Assembly: GCA_009842245.1 (NCBI GenBank)
Contig: VYFT01000051.1
Location: forward strand, 5,793-46,604
Origin: Gammaproteobacteria bacterium
Lineage (GTDB): Bacteria > Pseudomonadota > Gammaproteobacteria > Pseudomonadales > Azotimanducaceae
Direction: 5' to 3'
Length of the DNA stretch: 40,812 nucleotides
Shown piece by piece: positions 25,870 to 35,112 of the stretch (position 1 is the first letter of the stretch; each line of letters starts with the position of its first letter). The notes under the pieces are model-generated. The model was not told the DNA's origin, ran no database searches, and was given only the letters and a program-made list of their open reading frames with translations. Position numbers and translations under genes: made by a program.

Positions 25870-26054
25870 TACAATTCTCGATTAGGAGTTCCTAATGGTG
25901 AAATTGTTATTTTGGGGTAGTGTTTTTCGATTTTTGAAATGATGCTACCGATGGTACGTGGAATTTCGTTGGAGACTTGGTAGACTTCGGTTATGCTAGT
26001 GCTTTTAGAAGTACATCAAGGCACAGAAGCACCCTATGTTTGCGATCGCTCTGA
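25870..26054 (+). pseudogene. Decayed remnant of an unidentified gene (right copy)
   Basis: This is the mirror of the frame at 21516-21767. It reads PQKFYNSRLGVPNGEIVILG and then a TAG at 25918-25920. After a one-base deletion near 25940 it continues as DATDGTWNFVGDLVDFG and YASAFRSTS. The nonsense codon and frameshift mark it as dead. With 26055-26186, which holds nothing recognisable except the GC-rich palindrome below, it fills the 359-bp gap between paralogue 2 and phoU. Confidence 0.55.
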
Positions 26055-26098
26055 ATACTCCATGGGGACTTATCTGGTCAATATGAAGCTCGGTCTGG

Positions 26099-26116
26099 GG
26101 CGGGGCGCGCCTCGCC
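26099..26116. repeat. GC-rich 18-bp near-perfect palindrome
   Basis: GGCGGGGCGCGCCTCGCC is self-complementary except for one G/T pair. It stands out in an AT-rich stretch about 70 bases beyond the phoU stop and just outside the right duplication arm. There is no loop and no T-run, so it is not a normal intrinsic terminator. It could be a protein-binding site or a scar of rearrangement. Confidence 0.4.
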
Positions 26117-26186
26117 GGAACTGCATCAGATCCAAATGGAACTCTCGCTGAGGCAGAATTTGTACGGGACACTAAAACTCTTCAGA

Positions 26187-26861
26187 CTACTCAAACACGT
26201 TGTGAATGATCATTTGACCGTGTACGAGATACACTACCGTTTGACAGATATTCTTCGCGTGATCACCGATCCTTTCCAGTGAGCGCGCGACCCAAATGAT
26301 CGCAAGCGCATTGGTGACATGCTTAGTTACCTTCTTCATTTCTTTTGTCGCGTGTTTCACGACAGTATCGTAGAGTGAGTCAATCTCCCGATCTCCAGCA
26401 ATAGTTTGCAACGCTTGTTCAACATCAAGCCGGGCGAAACAATCTAATGATTCGCGCAATGCAACAGACACACCGTTGCTTAACTGTACGAGGTCTTCGT
26501 GATATGGTCTATTCGAATCATAAACACTTAACCGGTCGGCTAATTTAGCGATTCGTTCTGCTTCATCTCCAACGCGTTCGAGGTCGGTACTACTCTTCAA
26601 AATACTCACTAACAAGCGTAGGTCTGTTGCAGCTGGTTGCCGTCTAGCAATGACCCATTCAGCGCGCTTATCGAGTTCCATCGCATGCAGATTGATTTGT
26701 AATTCCGTGTTTTTAACAGACGCGGCCAGTTCAGAATCGTTCGAGAAGAGCGCTTTCGTCGCGTCAGCAACTTGTCGTTCCGCTAAGCCGCCTAGCTCGG
26801 TGAACGTTGTTTTGAGTTCGTCGAGTTCGGTATCGTAAGCACCGGAGATATGTTTTTGCAT
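26187..26861 (-). CDS. phoU: Phosphate signalling regulator PhoU
   Basis: PhoU connects the Pst transporter with PhoR and keeps the Pho regulon off when phosphate is plentiful. The 224-residue all-helical protein has the two PhoU repeats with the metal-binding signatures DLERVGDEAERIA (first) and RSLERIGDHAKNI (second), and RQPAATDLRLL, all typical. The start is ATG at 26861. It is the last gene of the phoBR-pst run, 29 bases after pstB. No clear terminator follows on the minus strand. Confidence 0.96.
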   Translation of the reverse strand: MQKHISGAYDTELDELKTTFTELGGLAERQVADATKALFSNDSELAASVKNTELQINLHAMELDKRAEWVIARRQPAATDLRLLVSILKSSTDLERVGDEAERIAKLADRLSVYDSNRPYHEDLVQLSNGVSVALRESLDCFARLDVEQALQTIAGDREIDSLYDTVVKHATKEMKKVTKHVTNALAIIWVARSLERIGDHAKNICQTVVYLVHGQMIIHNVFE

Positions 26862-26890
26862 GAGTATTTAGTTCACGGTGAACAGTACTA

Positions 26891-27760
26891 TTATCCGTAT
26901 CTTCCTGTTACGTAGTCCTCGGTTTTAGTTTGGGTCGGATTCGTAAAGATTTTTAGAGTGCTGTCGTATTCTATCAGTTCCCCCAAATACAGGAACGCTG
27001 TAAAGTCCGACACGCGCGCGGCTTGTTGCATATTGTGCGTGACAATCACAATAGTGTACCGAGTTTTCAGTTCTGCGATTAGTTCTTCAATCTTGAGTGT
27101 GGATATAGGGTCTAGTGCCGATGCTGGTTCATCCAACAGGAGGACACTAGGCTCTACGGCGATGGCTCTCGCGATGACTAAACGTTGTTGCTGCCCGCCA
27201 GATAGACCCAGTGCTGAGTCGTGCAACCGGTCGTGTACTTCATCCCAAAGTGCAGCACTTTTCAATCCCCATTCAACTCGATCATCGAGTTCCGATTTAG
27301 GGACTTTGCCAGCTAATCGTAGTCCATACGCAACGTTTTCATAGACCGACTTTGGAAACGGGTTGGGACGTTGAAAAACCATGCCCACCTGTCGTCGCAA
27401 TTGCGCCACGTCAACCTCTTGATCATGAATTTCCAATCCATTTAGTTCAATGCGCCCAGAGATAGTCACTCCATCGATGAGATCATTCATGCGATTGAAG
27501 CAACGAATCAACGTAGACTTGCCGCAACCCGACGGGCCAATGAGAGCTGTTACTCGTTGCCTCGGAATCAACATATTTATCTCGTTGAGTGCTTGTTTAG
27601 TGCCGTAGAAAAGAGCCAATTCGGAGACCTGTAAACACACATCGTTAGCTTGGAATTGACTAGGGCTTCGAGTATCCGTGGACCCTACCAGCTTGGATGC
27701 GAGTCTGACACCGCCAGTTGATTCGTTCATAGACTCTGAAGAGAGAGAGTTTTCTGTCAT
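26891..27760 (-). CDS. pstB: Phosphate ABC transporter ATP-binding protein PstB
   Basis: PstB powers high-affinity phosphate uptake at the inner membrane. The 289 residues contain Walker A GPSGCGKS (75-82), the PstB-specific RCFNRMNDL, the Q-loop [17 protein letters not shown], the signature LSGGQQQRL, Walker [13 protein letters not shown] and the H-loop [13 protein letters not shown]. About 40 residues precede the usual start of the domain, so one of the internal starts (for example Met11) may be used. The annotated ATG at 27760 overlaps the pstA stop, arguing for the long form. Confidence 0.96.
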   Translation of the reverse strand: MTENSLSSESMNESTGGVRLASKLVGSTDTRSPSQFQANDVCLQVSELALFYGTKQALNEINMLIPRQRVTALIGPSGCGKSTLIRCFNRMNDLIDGVTISGRIELNGLEIHDQEVDVAQLRRQVGMVFQRPNPFPKSVYENVAYGLRLAGKVPKSELDDRVEWGLKSAALWDEVHDRLHDSALGLSGGQQQRLVIARAIAVEPSVLLLDEPASALDPISTLKIEELIAELKTRYTIVIVTHNMQQAARVSDFTAFLYLGELIEYDSTLKIFTNPTQTKTEDYVTGRYG

Positions 27761-29457
27761 CAGTTCAGAGCCTCACGATATCTAGCTTCAAGACGATTTC
27801 TCAATGTAATGGCTGTTAGATTTAGGACGATAACGATGAGCACCAGTAATAATGCCGTCGCGAACACCAACGGACGAGCAGCGTCAACGTTTGGACTTTG
27901 GAATCCAACATCATAGATATGAAAACCGAGATGCATGAACTTACGATCTAAGTGGAGGAAAGGAAAGTTACCATCTATGGCTAGAGTCGGCGCGAGTTTG
28001 ACGACGCCCACGAGCATCAATGGTGCGACTTCACCTGCGGCACGCGCGATGGCGAGAATGATACCTGTGAGAATAGAAGGACTTGCCATAGGCAACACTA
28101 CTTTGAACAGTGTTTCGGCTTTGGTTGCGCCTAGTGCCAGGCTACCTTCACGCAAAGCTTTTGGGATTCTTGTTAGTCCTTCTTCTGTTGACACGATCAC
28201 CACGGGGACGGTCAGGAGGGCTAATGTTAGGGAAGCCCAAATCAGTCCAGGTGTCCCGAACGTTGGGGCTGGATGTGCAGATTGGAAGAATATCCAGTCA
28301 ATTCCGCCGCCGATTATGTACACAAAAAATCCCAACCCAAAAACCCCATACACGATCGACGGGACGCCAGCGAGGTTGTTGACTGCGATTCGGATCAAGC
28401 GTACGATGAGACCTTGACGTGCATATTCCCGTAAATACAGAGCTGCGACGACTCCAAAAGGTGTCACAAGAATCGACATCAACATGACCATGAGTACCGT
28501 ACCGAAAAGCGCTGGAAACACACCTCCCTCGGTGTTCGCTTCACGGGATCCCTCAGATAGAAACGCCCAGATACTTGCGCAGTAATGGCCAAACTTAGTG
28601 AATACATTCATGTCATTGGGTTGCCACGCACGCACTATGCTCTTGAGCGGTATCACTGACTCTGTACCGCCCGCGATGGCAATAACGACATCGTCGCGAT
28701 CGAGTTGAGCGTTGATGTCGTTTAGTTCGCGTTCGTGCAGAACGTATTCTTCGTTCAGATTCATGCGTTGTTCATCGATGTCAGCGGTTTCGAAGTTTCC
28801 CCGGAGTTCTCGTCCTCTTTGGCGTAAGCGCAGTTTTTCGAGTTTGTAGTTGATTCGATCGATGGATCCGCTCTGAATTGACTGTGCTTCACGACGAAGA
28901 CGAACTACTCGTTTGATCCGTTTTCGCAGTTCTTTCCATGAATTCTCTGAAGGCACGACGCTGCCTTGTTCCCGAAGTTCTAATATGCTGCCATAGGCAT
29001 TACCCCATTCTAAACGCTCAAAAACGATCAGATTTCGCTGTTTTTGTTGTTGAGTAATAGTGTGTTCATAGATCCAACGAAAATCTGGCGCGTTGACTTT
29101 GCGATTTCCAGACTTAAGCATCCACCGTACGGGATCGCCCTTGACGTCGATACTTTGATCTGCACCCGACTCTTCAAATTGTTCTCTAGGAACGCGTTCG
29201 CGTTGCACTATTTCGCCCGCGATCGTCTGAGCGCCAAGTTCATTTTCATAGTCGATTGTGACTACATCGCTGGGCCAAAAATGCGCTAAGCCCTTTACTG
29301 CGATAATTCCAATCAAGCCGAGGACTGCGACTATCGAAGTACCAACAGCGGTCGCAGTCAACCAGATCCAGGGTTCACCGGACTTAAACCAGACACCAAG
29401 ATTCATGCGCTCCCGAAAGAGCCTGCGTTCTTGCGGAAGCCGTTCAGAGGTTTCCAT
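27760..29457 (-). CDS. pstA: Phosphate ABC transporter permease PstA, large form
   Basis: PstA is one of the two membrane channel subunits of the Pst transporter. The 565-residue protein is nearly twice the E. coli length. After one membrane helix (about 33-55) comes a periplasmic insert of roughly 230 residues (DUF3333-type), with a coiled-coil-like charged stretch around 170-250. The permease domain follows, with the EAA-loop block [21 protein letters not shown] and helices through to the C-terminus. Large PstA proteins are common in marine and pseudomonad gammaproteobacteria. It overlaps pstC by 14 bases and pstB by one. The start is ATG at 29457. Confidence 0.94.
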   Translation of the reverse strand: METSERLPQERRLFRERMNLGVWFKSGEPWIWLTATAVGTSIVAVLGLIGIIAVKGLAHFWPSDVVTIDYENELGAQTIAGEIVQRERVPREQFEESGADQSIDVKGDPVRWMLKSGNRKVNAPDFRWIYEHTITQQQKQRNLIVFERLEWGNAYGSILELREQGSVVPSENSWKELRKRIKRVVRLRREAQSIQSGSIDRINYKLEKLRLRQRGRELRGNFETADIDEQRMNLNEEYVLHERELNDINAQLDRDDVVIAIAGGTESVIPLKSIVRAWQPNDMNVFTKFGHYCASIWAFLSEGSREANTEGGVFPALFGTVLMVMLMSILVTPFGVVAALYLREYARQGLIVRLIRIAVNNLAGVPSIVYGVFGLGFFVYIIGGGIDWIFFQSAHPAPTFGTPGLIWASLTLALLTVPVVIVSTEEGLTRIPKALREGSLALGATKAETLFKVVLPMASPSILTGIILAIARAAGEVAPLMLVGVVKLAPTLAIDGNFPFLHLDRKFMHLGFHIYDVGFQSPNVDAARPLVFATALLLVLIVIVLNLTAITLRNRLEARYREALN

Positions 29458-31645
29458 AACGCGCTCTGAGCCGTTGACGCACGATTTCGGCGATCGTGTT
29501 GAACAAGAAAGTTATCACAAATAGGACTAGCGCGGTCAAAAATAGAATTCTGAAGTGAGTCGAACCAACTTCGGACTCCGGCATCTCGACGGCGATGTTC
29601 GCGGCGAACGTCCGCATACCTTGAAACAGGTTAATGTCCATGATGGGAGTATTTCCAGTGGCCATCAATACGATCATTGTCTCACCGACGGCTCGCCCCA
29701 TGCCAATCATCACCGCGGAGAAGATTCCCGGACTCGCAGTGAGTAAAACTACCCGCACTAGCGTTTGCCATCGGGTAGCGCCGAGTGCGACCGATCCATG
29801 CACCAAGTGTCTCGGTACTCCGTATATCGCATCTTCGGAGATTGAAAAAATCGTAGGAATCACCGCGAATCCCATAGCGATACCGATGATTAGCGCGTTT
29901 CGTTGATCGTATTCAACACCCTGATTTTCGAGCCACATGCGCATGTTGGTACCAAAGATGAACTGCCAGATTGATTCACCGTAGGCTAGAGTTAGCCATG
30001 AAAGTAGAACGATTACCGGAATAGTCAGGGCACCAAACCATCCTTCGAAGCGACTAGTGATACGACTGGGTAATAACGTGGTTAGATAGGCGAAAATTAG
30101 AACGCCTACAGGTGGAATAACAAGCAAGAGCATGATTGCCGATAGGTTCTTTTCGACAATCGGCGCGAGCCACAAGCCTGCAAGAAAGCCAAGAATTACG
30201 GTCGGTAATGCGGCCATAATCTCTATACCGGGTTTGACGATCTTACGCATACCCTCGGACATAAACACGGCAGTGTAGATCGCGCCCATGATAGCAAGCG
30301 GTGTCGCGACCAGCATCGCGTAAAACGCTGCTTTGATGGAGCCAAACAGTAGAGGAGCAAGAGAGAATTTAGGTTCAAAGTCTGTGTCAGCTGAAGAACT
30401 CTGCCAGCTATGCACGGGTTCCTCGTATCCTTCATATGCGACTCTTCCCCATAGCGTAGCCCACGAGGCTTCTGGATGCTTGTTGGATACGGCAGAGACT
30501 TCAATGGAGCCATCCTGAAGGGCCATTAGTCGATCCGCACGCGGGGAAAAGTTCACTGATTTTGGTACCGCATTCATCCGTTGGACGGCCAGCTTACGTT
30601 CCGATGTGGTGTACCCGAGATGTGCCGTTCCCAGGGAATCAATTGCTAAGAAACCTTTTCGGCGATGTTCGGCAACTATCTGAACAATCGGTTCTGAGTA
30701 AACGAACGAACGGATTTTGCGCAATCCTTGTCCTTCTTCCACGGGTCCTAAAGTCCAGTGGTCTAAAGAGCCTTGGTCGTTCGCTACTAAGAAAGAATAG
30801 CGACCTAACACCGGTGCGAAATGGACAAAGTTTCCATCGGTGTCATCTAACGTACCGATGTCTTCGACACTGTACCGTCTAATGGAAGCAATATTCAGGA
30901 GTCGGTAATCACCAGTGACAGTGTCAATTTCATACAACCATCTTCCTCCCGGACCGAGCATTATTTGCAGCGAACTTGGTGTACGATTCCAGGAATCAAT
31001 AGTGAGAGTACGAGGGTCTTCTAGCTCGAAGAGGTCATCCACATCTTGATATTCCTCAAGGTTAATGCTTCCATCTGGTTGAAGAGCAACGACGCGCAAT
31101 TTGGAGTCACTTCGATAGACGTCAAAGCCCACCGCATCCCCTAAGTCGAGTGCAACTTCATCGAACAACAATCCAACCTTGTTTTCAACACGCCGTTCGA
31201 CTCTGTCGAATCTCACGTCGTGAGTAATCTTTAGAAACAGCAACTCATCAGCGGTTGTACGGACAGCAAACGTGTCTGCGAGAGGGTAAAGTGGCTTCAA
31301 GCTTTTAATCGAGGTAGGCAGCACCGTTTGTTCCGAGACAGTTCTATAGTCCTTTGTGTCCCGAAATTCGACGGAACCATCACTCTTGATTAAGGTGAGA
31401 ATTTCAAAGCGATCATCCGAGGTCACGTATAACACATCGTCTGTGGCCAGTTCTTCGGTATGTAACAGTTTGATTGACGCTGGCACGAACATTGGGACTA
31501 TGACCCACACAAAGTAACCCATAATGAGCACAATCGCAGCAATGACAGCGATTCCGCCGACACCTACGGTCAATTTTGTGAGACGATCAACTAACGCTCG
31601 ACCAAGAGCGAGACCCGGTAGTTGTTGAGGAGGTGTCGAAGCCAT
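29444..31645 (-). CDS. pstC: Phosphate ABC transporter permease PstC, large form
   Basis: PstC is the second channel subunit. The 733-residue product is more than twice the E. coli length. A membrane helix near residues 25-50 is followed by about 370 periplasmic residues with repeated beta-strand patterns that look like a beta-propeller. The permease domain then runs from about 420 (FSLAPLLFGSIKAAFYAML) with the EAA-loop GSVALGATRWQTLVRVVL and GRAVGETMIVLMATGN. ATG 31645 is preferred because AAGGAA lies about 10 bases upstream; a TTG at 31663 would use that same sequence as codons. The insert is probably involved in contact with PstS or sensing; that is inference. Confidence 0.93.
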   Translation of the reverse strand: MASTPPQQLPGLALGRALVDRLTKLTVGVGGIAVIAAIVLIMGYFVWVIVPMFVPASIKLLHTEELATDDVLYVTSDDRFEILTLIKSDGSVEFRDTKDYRTVSEQTVLPTSIKSLKPLYPLADTFAVRTTADELLFLKITHDVRFDRVERRVENKVGLLFDEVALDLGDAVGFDVYRSDSKLRVVALQPDGSINLEEYQDVDDLFELEDPRTLTIDSWNRTPSSLQIMLGPGGRWLYEIDTVTGDYRLLNIASIRRYSVEDIGTLDDTDGNFVHFAPVLGRYSFLVANDQGSLDHWTLGPVEEGQGLRKIRSFVYSEPIVQIVAEHRRKGFLAIDSLGTAHLGYTTSERKLAVQRMNAVPKSVNFSPRADRLMALQDGSIEVSAVSNKHPEASWATLWGRVAYEGYEEPVHSWQSSSADTDFEPKFSLAPLLFGSIKAAFYAMLVATPLAIMGAIYTAVFMSEGMRKIVKPGIEIMAALPTVILGFLAGLWLAPIVEKNLSAIMLLLVIPPVGVLIFAYLTTLLPSRITSRFEGWFGALTIPVIVLLSWLTLAYGESIWQFIFGTNMRMWLENQGVEYDQRNALIIGIAMGFAVIPTIFSISEDAIYGVPRHLVHGSVALGATRWQTLVRVVLLTASPGIFSAVMIGMGRAVGETMIVLMATGNTPIMDINLFQGMRTFAANIAVEMPESEVGSTHFRILFLTALVLFVITFLFNTIAEIVRQRLRARYGNL

Positions 31646-31715
31646 TAAACTGGGTTCCTTCAATGCGAGAACACTTAAGTCGCTGGTTCCAGATCAGCTA
31701 AATCGCGTAGCTCGA

Positions 31716-32678
31716 TCACTCAATGCGGCGAAGCTCTCGTTCCACAGTCTTTAGAGGTAGTGGTACATATCCGTCTTTCTCTACGATTTCCTGACCGGCT
31801 TGAGAAAGCACGAGCTTGAAGAACTCTCGTTCGAGAGGTGCTAGAGGAGTGTCTGGTTTTTTATTAACATAGACATAGAGATAACGCGTGAGTGGGTAGG
31901 ACCCGTCGGTTGCAGTTTCAAATGAGACTTCTACCGGCTCATCTTCGGCGACTTCTGCTACTGGTACGGCGCGAACACTAGAGGTTCTGTAGCCGACTCC
32001 AGAATAACCTATTCCATTTAACGACGCTGTTACTGATTGAACCACGGAAGCAGAACCTGGTTGTTCGTTCACGGTATTTTTAAAGTCCCCCGAACACATA
32101 CCTACTTGCTTAAAGTAACCGTAAGTACCGGAAACCGAGTTGCGACCATAGAGTTGAATTGGTCGTTTTTCCCAAGAACCTTCTAAACCGAGATCACCCC
32201 AAGTTCGGATGTCTTCGGGGTAGCCACAGCGACGTGTGGAGGAAAAAATAGCATCAATCTGCGGTATAGTAAGGGAGGTAATCGGATTATCTTTGTGAAC
32301 ATAAATTGCTAATGCATCGATGGCGACTCGTACTCCCACAGGCTTATAGCCAAATCGAGTCTCAAACGCTTCTACTTCTTTGTCTTTCATTTTGCGACTC
32401 ATGGGACCAAAGTTGGCTGAACCTTCAGTGAGAGCCGGTGGCGCAGTCGATGATCCTGCTCCTTGAACTTGAATTTTCACATTAGGATACTCTTTTTCAA
32501 AGGCTTCGGTCCAAAGTGTCATCAAGTTCGCCAATGTATCGGAACCGACACTCGACAAATTCCCTGATACGCCACTCACGCGCTCGTATTTAGGTAGGTC
32601 TTCAACGGTCCATGAACTTACTACAAACATGGTCAAAGAAAGCACTATGGCGACGGGTTGTAAATTACGAAGTTTCAT
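31716..32678 (-). CDS. pstS: Phosphate-binding periplasmic protein PstS
   Basis: PstS captures phosphate in the periplasm and delivers it to PstCA. The 320-residue protein starts with a signal peptide ([20 protein letters not shown]) and has the phosphate-binding signatures [30 protein letters not shown], and [15 protein letters not shown]. It resembles the short PstS form of Pseudomonas and marine bacteria. Its start (ATG 32678) lies 14 bases inside phoR, which is unusual because pstS is normally the first and most highly expressed gene of its operon. pstC follows after 70 bases. Confidence 0.95.
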   Translation of the reverse strand: MKLRNLQPVAIVLSLTMFVVSSWTVEDLPKYERVSGVSGNLSSVGSDTLANLMTLWTEAFEKEYPNVKIQVQGAGSSTAPPALTEGSANFGPMSRKMKDKEVEAFETRFGYKPVGVRVAIDALAIYVHKDNPITSLTIPQIDAIFSSTRRCGYPEDIRTWGDLGLEGSWEKRPIQLYGRNSVSGTYGYFKQVGMCSGDFKNTVNEQPGSASVVQSVTASLNGIGYSGVGYRTSSVRAVPVAEVAEDEPVEVSFETATDGSYPLTRYLYVYVNKKPDTPLAPLEREFFKLVLSQAGQEIVEKDGYVPLPLKTVERELRRIE

Positions 32679-33978
32679 GCTCTAAATTCTCCTCTTCGAT
32701 ACGATTAATCGGTAGATCGCAATAGAAAGTGCTCCCTTGTCCTAACTTACTTTGAACCTGAAGCGAAGACTGATGCCGCTTCAGTACATGTTTGACAATA
32801 GCCAGCCCGAGTCCAGTACCGCCAGTAACGCGGGAACTCGCTGGGTCAACCCGATAGAAGCGTTCCGTAATTCTCGGTAAGAACTGCGGCTCGATTCCGA
32901 CTCCTTCATCTTGAACCGAAAACCGCGCGCTTCCATCGTGCCGGTACCATTTGATGGCGACCTCGCCGCCATCGGGACTATATCGCAGCGCATTTGAAAC
33001 CAGATTCAGAAACGCGCTGTATAGTTCTACATGGACACCGCGCACTACGACATCGGTGGAGGCGTCAACAGTGATACGATGGCTAGTAGACGCAAAAGGT
33101 TGAACTTCTTCGATGATTGCAGAAATCAAGCTCTGACCGTCAATGTTCGATAGGGAGCTCAAGTCAGGTGCTGGGGATGACTCTAATCTAGTGAGTGTGA
33201 GCAAATCTTCAACGAGAGATTTCATTCGTTGGGCGGGTGCGTCCAAGCGTTGAACTACTTCCAGTAATGTCCTGCGGTCGAGTTCGTCGCTGTGCAAGCT
33301 CTCAATATAGCCAATCAAAACAGTAAGTGGGGTACGGAGTTCGTGGGAGACATTTGCAATGAAGTCTTGACGCACTGCAAGCAATCGACTCATATCGGAA
33401 ACATCTCTCGCCATAAGCATAGTTTCCTGCTCGCTTACGCGAAACAGTCGCAGTTCCAAACGAGTTTCACTACTAACTGGTGAAGGAATATCAGCCCACA
33501 TCATACTTTCATTTTCGGATTTAAACAGCGCTTGAGCATCTGGGTGTCGAATGAGTGTAGCGATGGACTTTCCGACATCCTTCGGAGTTAGTCCCAGTAG
33601 TGCAGTAGCACTCCGGTTCACCGATTCTATGGTCATACGATCGTTGAGAATGACTAGTGCGTCCGGTAGGTTGTTCGCAATACTCTTGTATTTTTGAGCT
33701 GCATTCACCAATGAGCGAGATCTATTACGACTTGCTTCTATTGATGTGTGCATTCTCTTAGCTGTAGGGTAATATTCGCCAAGATCATTTGCGGGTGGTG
33801 TTAACGGATGTGAGATCCAAGACTTAAATTTGTTGTGTCGCCGCAAGTGTAAAGCCATCATCAGAACGCACGAGAGAACTGCAAGAATCGCTGCAACCAA
33901 AATTTGATTGAGTAGCACTCCACCAAGTATGAACGCACCGGCGAGAACAAAGACGCGAACTATTGTCGATAGGTTCAC
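32665..33978 (-). CDS. phoR: Phosphate regulon sensor histidine kinase PhoR
   Basis: PhoR phosphorylates PhoB under phosphate limitation. The 437 residues have two N-terminal membrane helices (about 5-45), a PAS domain (about 95-195, [15 protein letters not shown] onward), HisKA with the phosphorylated histidine in [13 protein letters not shown] (about H212), and the ATPase domain with [17 protein letters not shown] and [11 protein letters not shown]. There is no large periplasmic sensor domain, as in E. coli PhoR, consistent with signalling through PstSCAB-PhoU. The start is GTG at 33978, overlapping the phoB stop (GTGA). Confidence 0.95.
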   Translation of the reverse strand: MNLSTIVRVFVLAGAFILGGVLLNQILVAAILAVLSCVLMMALHLRRHNKFKSWISHPLTPPANDLGEYYPTAKRMHTSIEASRNRSRSLVNAAQKYKSIANNLPDALVILNDRMTIESVNRSATALLGLTPKDVGKSIATLIRHPDAQALFKSENESMMWADIPSPVSSETRLELRLFRVSEQETMLMARDVSDMSRLLAVRQDFIANVSHELRTPLTVLIGYIESLHSDELDRRTLLEVVQRLDAPAQRMKSLVEDLLTLTRLESSPAPDLSSLSNIDGQSLISAIIEEVQPFASTSHRITVDASTDVVVRGVHVELYSAFLNLVSNALRYSPDGGEVAIKWYRHDGSARFSVQDEGVGIEPQFLPRITERFYRVDPASSRVTGGTGLGLAIVKHVLKRHQSSLQVQSKLGQGSTFYCDLPINRIEEENLEHETS

Positions 33979-34673
33979 GCGTTCACGTTCTGATGATCGA
34001 GTCGGTAACCAATTCCGCGGATCGTTGTAATGACGTTGTGTTTGTCGTAGGGTTTTAACGCGTTTCGTAATCGCAGCACATGTACGTCCACCGTGCGTTC
34101 GTCAATGTAAACAGTTTGTCCCCAAACTTGGTCCAAAAGTTGACTGCGTTGAAATGCACGATTGGGGTGCCGCATCAAAATTTCAAGTAATCGATATTCG
34201 GTAGGTCGTAAATGTATAGGGTTCCCGTCGATGGATACTGAGTGTGCTGTTGTGTCGAGCACTATACCGTTTAGATTGATATTTCCATCCTGCAAATTTC
34301 CTGCACGACGAAGGAGAGCGCGCACACGCGCGACTAATTCTCGAGGGGAAAATGGTTTCGTGACGTAGTCATCAATTCCGTAGTCAAAGCCTTGTAACTT
34401 GTCGACCTCACCGCTTCGAGCTGTCAAAATGATAATGGGTAACTCGCTAGTTACGTCGTTTGACCGGATACGCTTCGCCAGCTCGATGCCACTCATCCCT
34501 GGCAACATCCAATCGATAATAGCGACTGACGGCAGTGGCCCGTCTAAGAGTCTTATCGCTTCTTCAGAATCGGCAGCAGGAAGTACATTGAATTGCGCTC
34601 GATTAAGCGTGAAACGCAACAATTCCCGAATGTCAGGTTCGTCCTCAACAACGAGAATGGAATGTGATGCCAT
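33975..34673 (-). CDS. phoB: Phosphate regulon response regulator PhoB
   Basis: PhoB is the DNA-binding activator of the phosphate-starvation response. ATG 34673 gives 232 residues (E. coli 229): a receiver domain starting HSILVVEDEPDIRE with the phosphorylated aspartate about D54 (IIDWMLPG) and the conserved KPFSPRELVARV, then an OmpR-type winged helix (RPTEYRLLEILM, YIDERTVDVHVLRLR, TIRGIGYRL). A TTG at 34715 would add 14 residues with no counterpart. It is the first gene of the phoBR-pst-phoU run, so PhoB probably controls its own operon. Confidence 0.95.
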   Translation of the reverse strand: MASHSILVVEDEPDIRELLRFTLNRAQFNVLPAADSEEAIRLLDGPLPSVAIIDWMLPGMSGIELAKRIRSNDVTSELPIIILTARSGEVDKLQGFDYGIDDYVTKPFSPRELVARVRALLRRAGNLQDGNINLNGIVLDTTAHSVSIDGNPIHLRPTEYRLLEILMRHPNRAFQRSQLLDQVWGQTVYIDERTVDVHVLRLRNALKPYDKHNVITTIRGIGYRLDHQNVNA

Positions 34674-35112
34674 TGCCTTGATACCAGAGTAATGCAACTT
34701 TCGTTTATTAAGCAAAGAACTGTTACCGTTTTGTTAAATTCAAGAACTCTTTTTAAAAATTTGACAAAACCCGCATATCATTGACACAGGTACTCTGGAT
34801 TGAAAAGAGCAAACTTACGAGTAATTCAAACGAAGTTTATTGAATTCTTTGAGAACGCTAATAAAATCTTGTGCCTGTGTATTATTATGTTCCAATGTGT
34901 GGCGGGCCAGTTCCGTCATTTTGGTTTTAACACTTAACATTCACGAACGTTAACGGTTAACCTTGGGAGGGTCTTCGTTTCGGTTGCGCTGAGATAACAC
35001 TCTAGCTCTTTGTTCATCAATGGATGAAGAGTTCGAGTGTATTTTTTTAGCGATAGCTGACACCTTTACGGCGAACGTTTGAGCAATTGAGATTAATTGA
35101 GTAGGAGTCTGT
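34674..35112. promoter_or_regulatory. Divergent phoB / TonB2-operon intergenic region with Pho-box-like repeats
   Basis: This 439-bp gap holds the control regions of both operons. Two heptamers resembling the Pho-box half site CTGTCAT lie 4 bases apart on the plus strand (CTGTTAC 34720-34726, TTGTTAA 34731-34737), 9 bases beyond a minus-strand TAATAA (34705-34710) that could be the phoB -10. Their orientation is opposite to the usual one. A second TTGTCA-type site lies at about 34762-34768 on the minus strand. Farther right, two adjoining GTTAAC palindromes (34949-34961) include a GGTTAACC also seen before both outer-membrane genes. No gene or RNA was recognised. Confidence 0.4.

Larger units (their letters stand above)
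24862..26040 (-). repeat. Inverted duplication, right arm
   Basis: This is the mirror image of 21590-22769: IS3 end (+), spacer, outer-membrane paralogue 2 (-), upstream region with the same palindrome TGGTTAACCA (25851-25860) and the remnant gene (+). The segment between the arms, 22770-24861, holds the receptor gene. The region 24781-25056, upstream of the receptor, consists of this repeat plus about 80 unique bases. It carries TTGACA on the minus strand without a matching -10. Confidence 0.85.

Noticed and set aside
27935..28417. Open frame of 160 codons on the plus strand
   Set aside because: It is antisense to the conserved permease domain of pstA.
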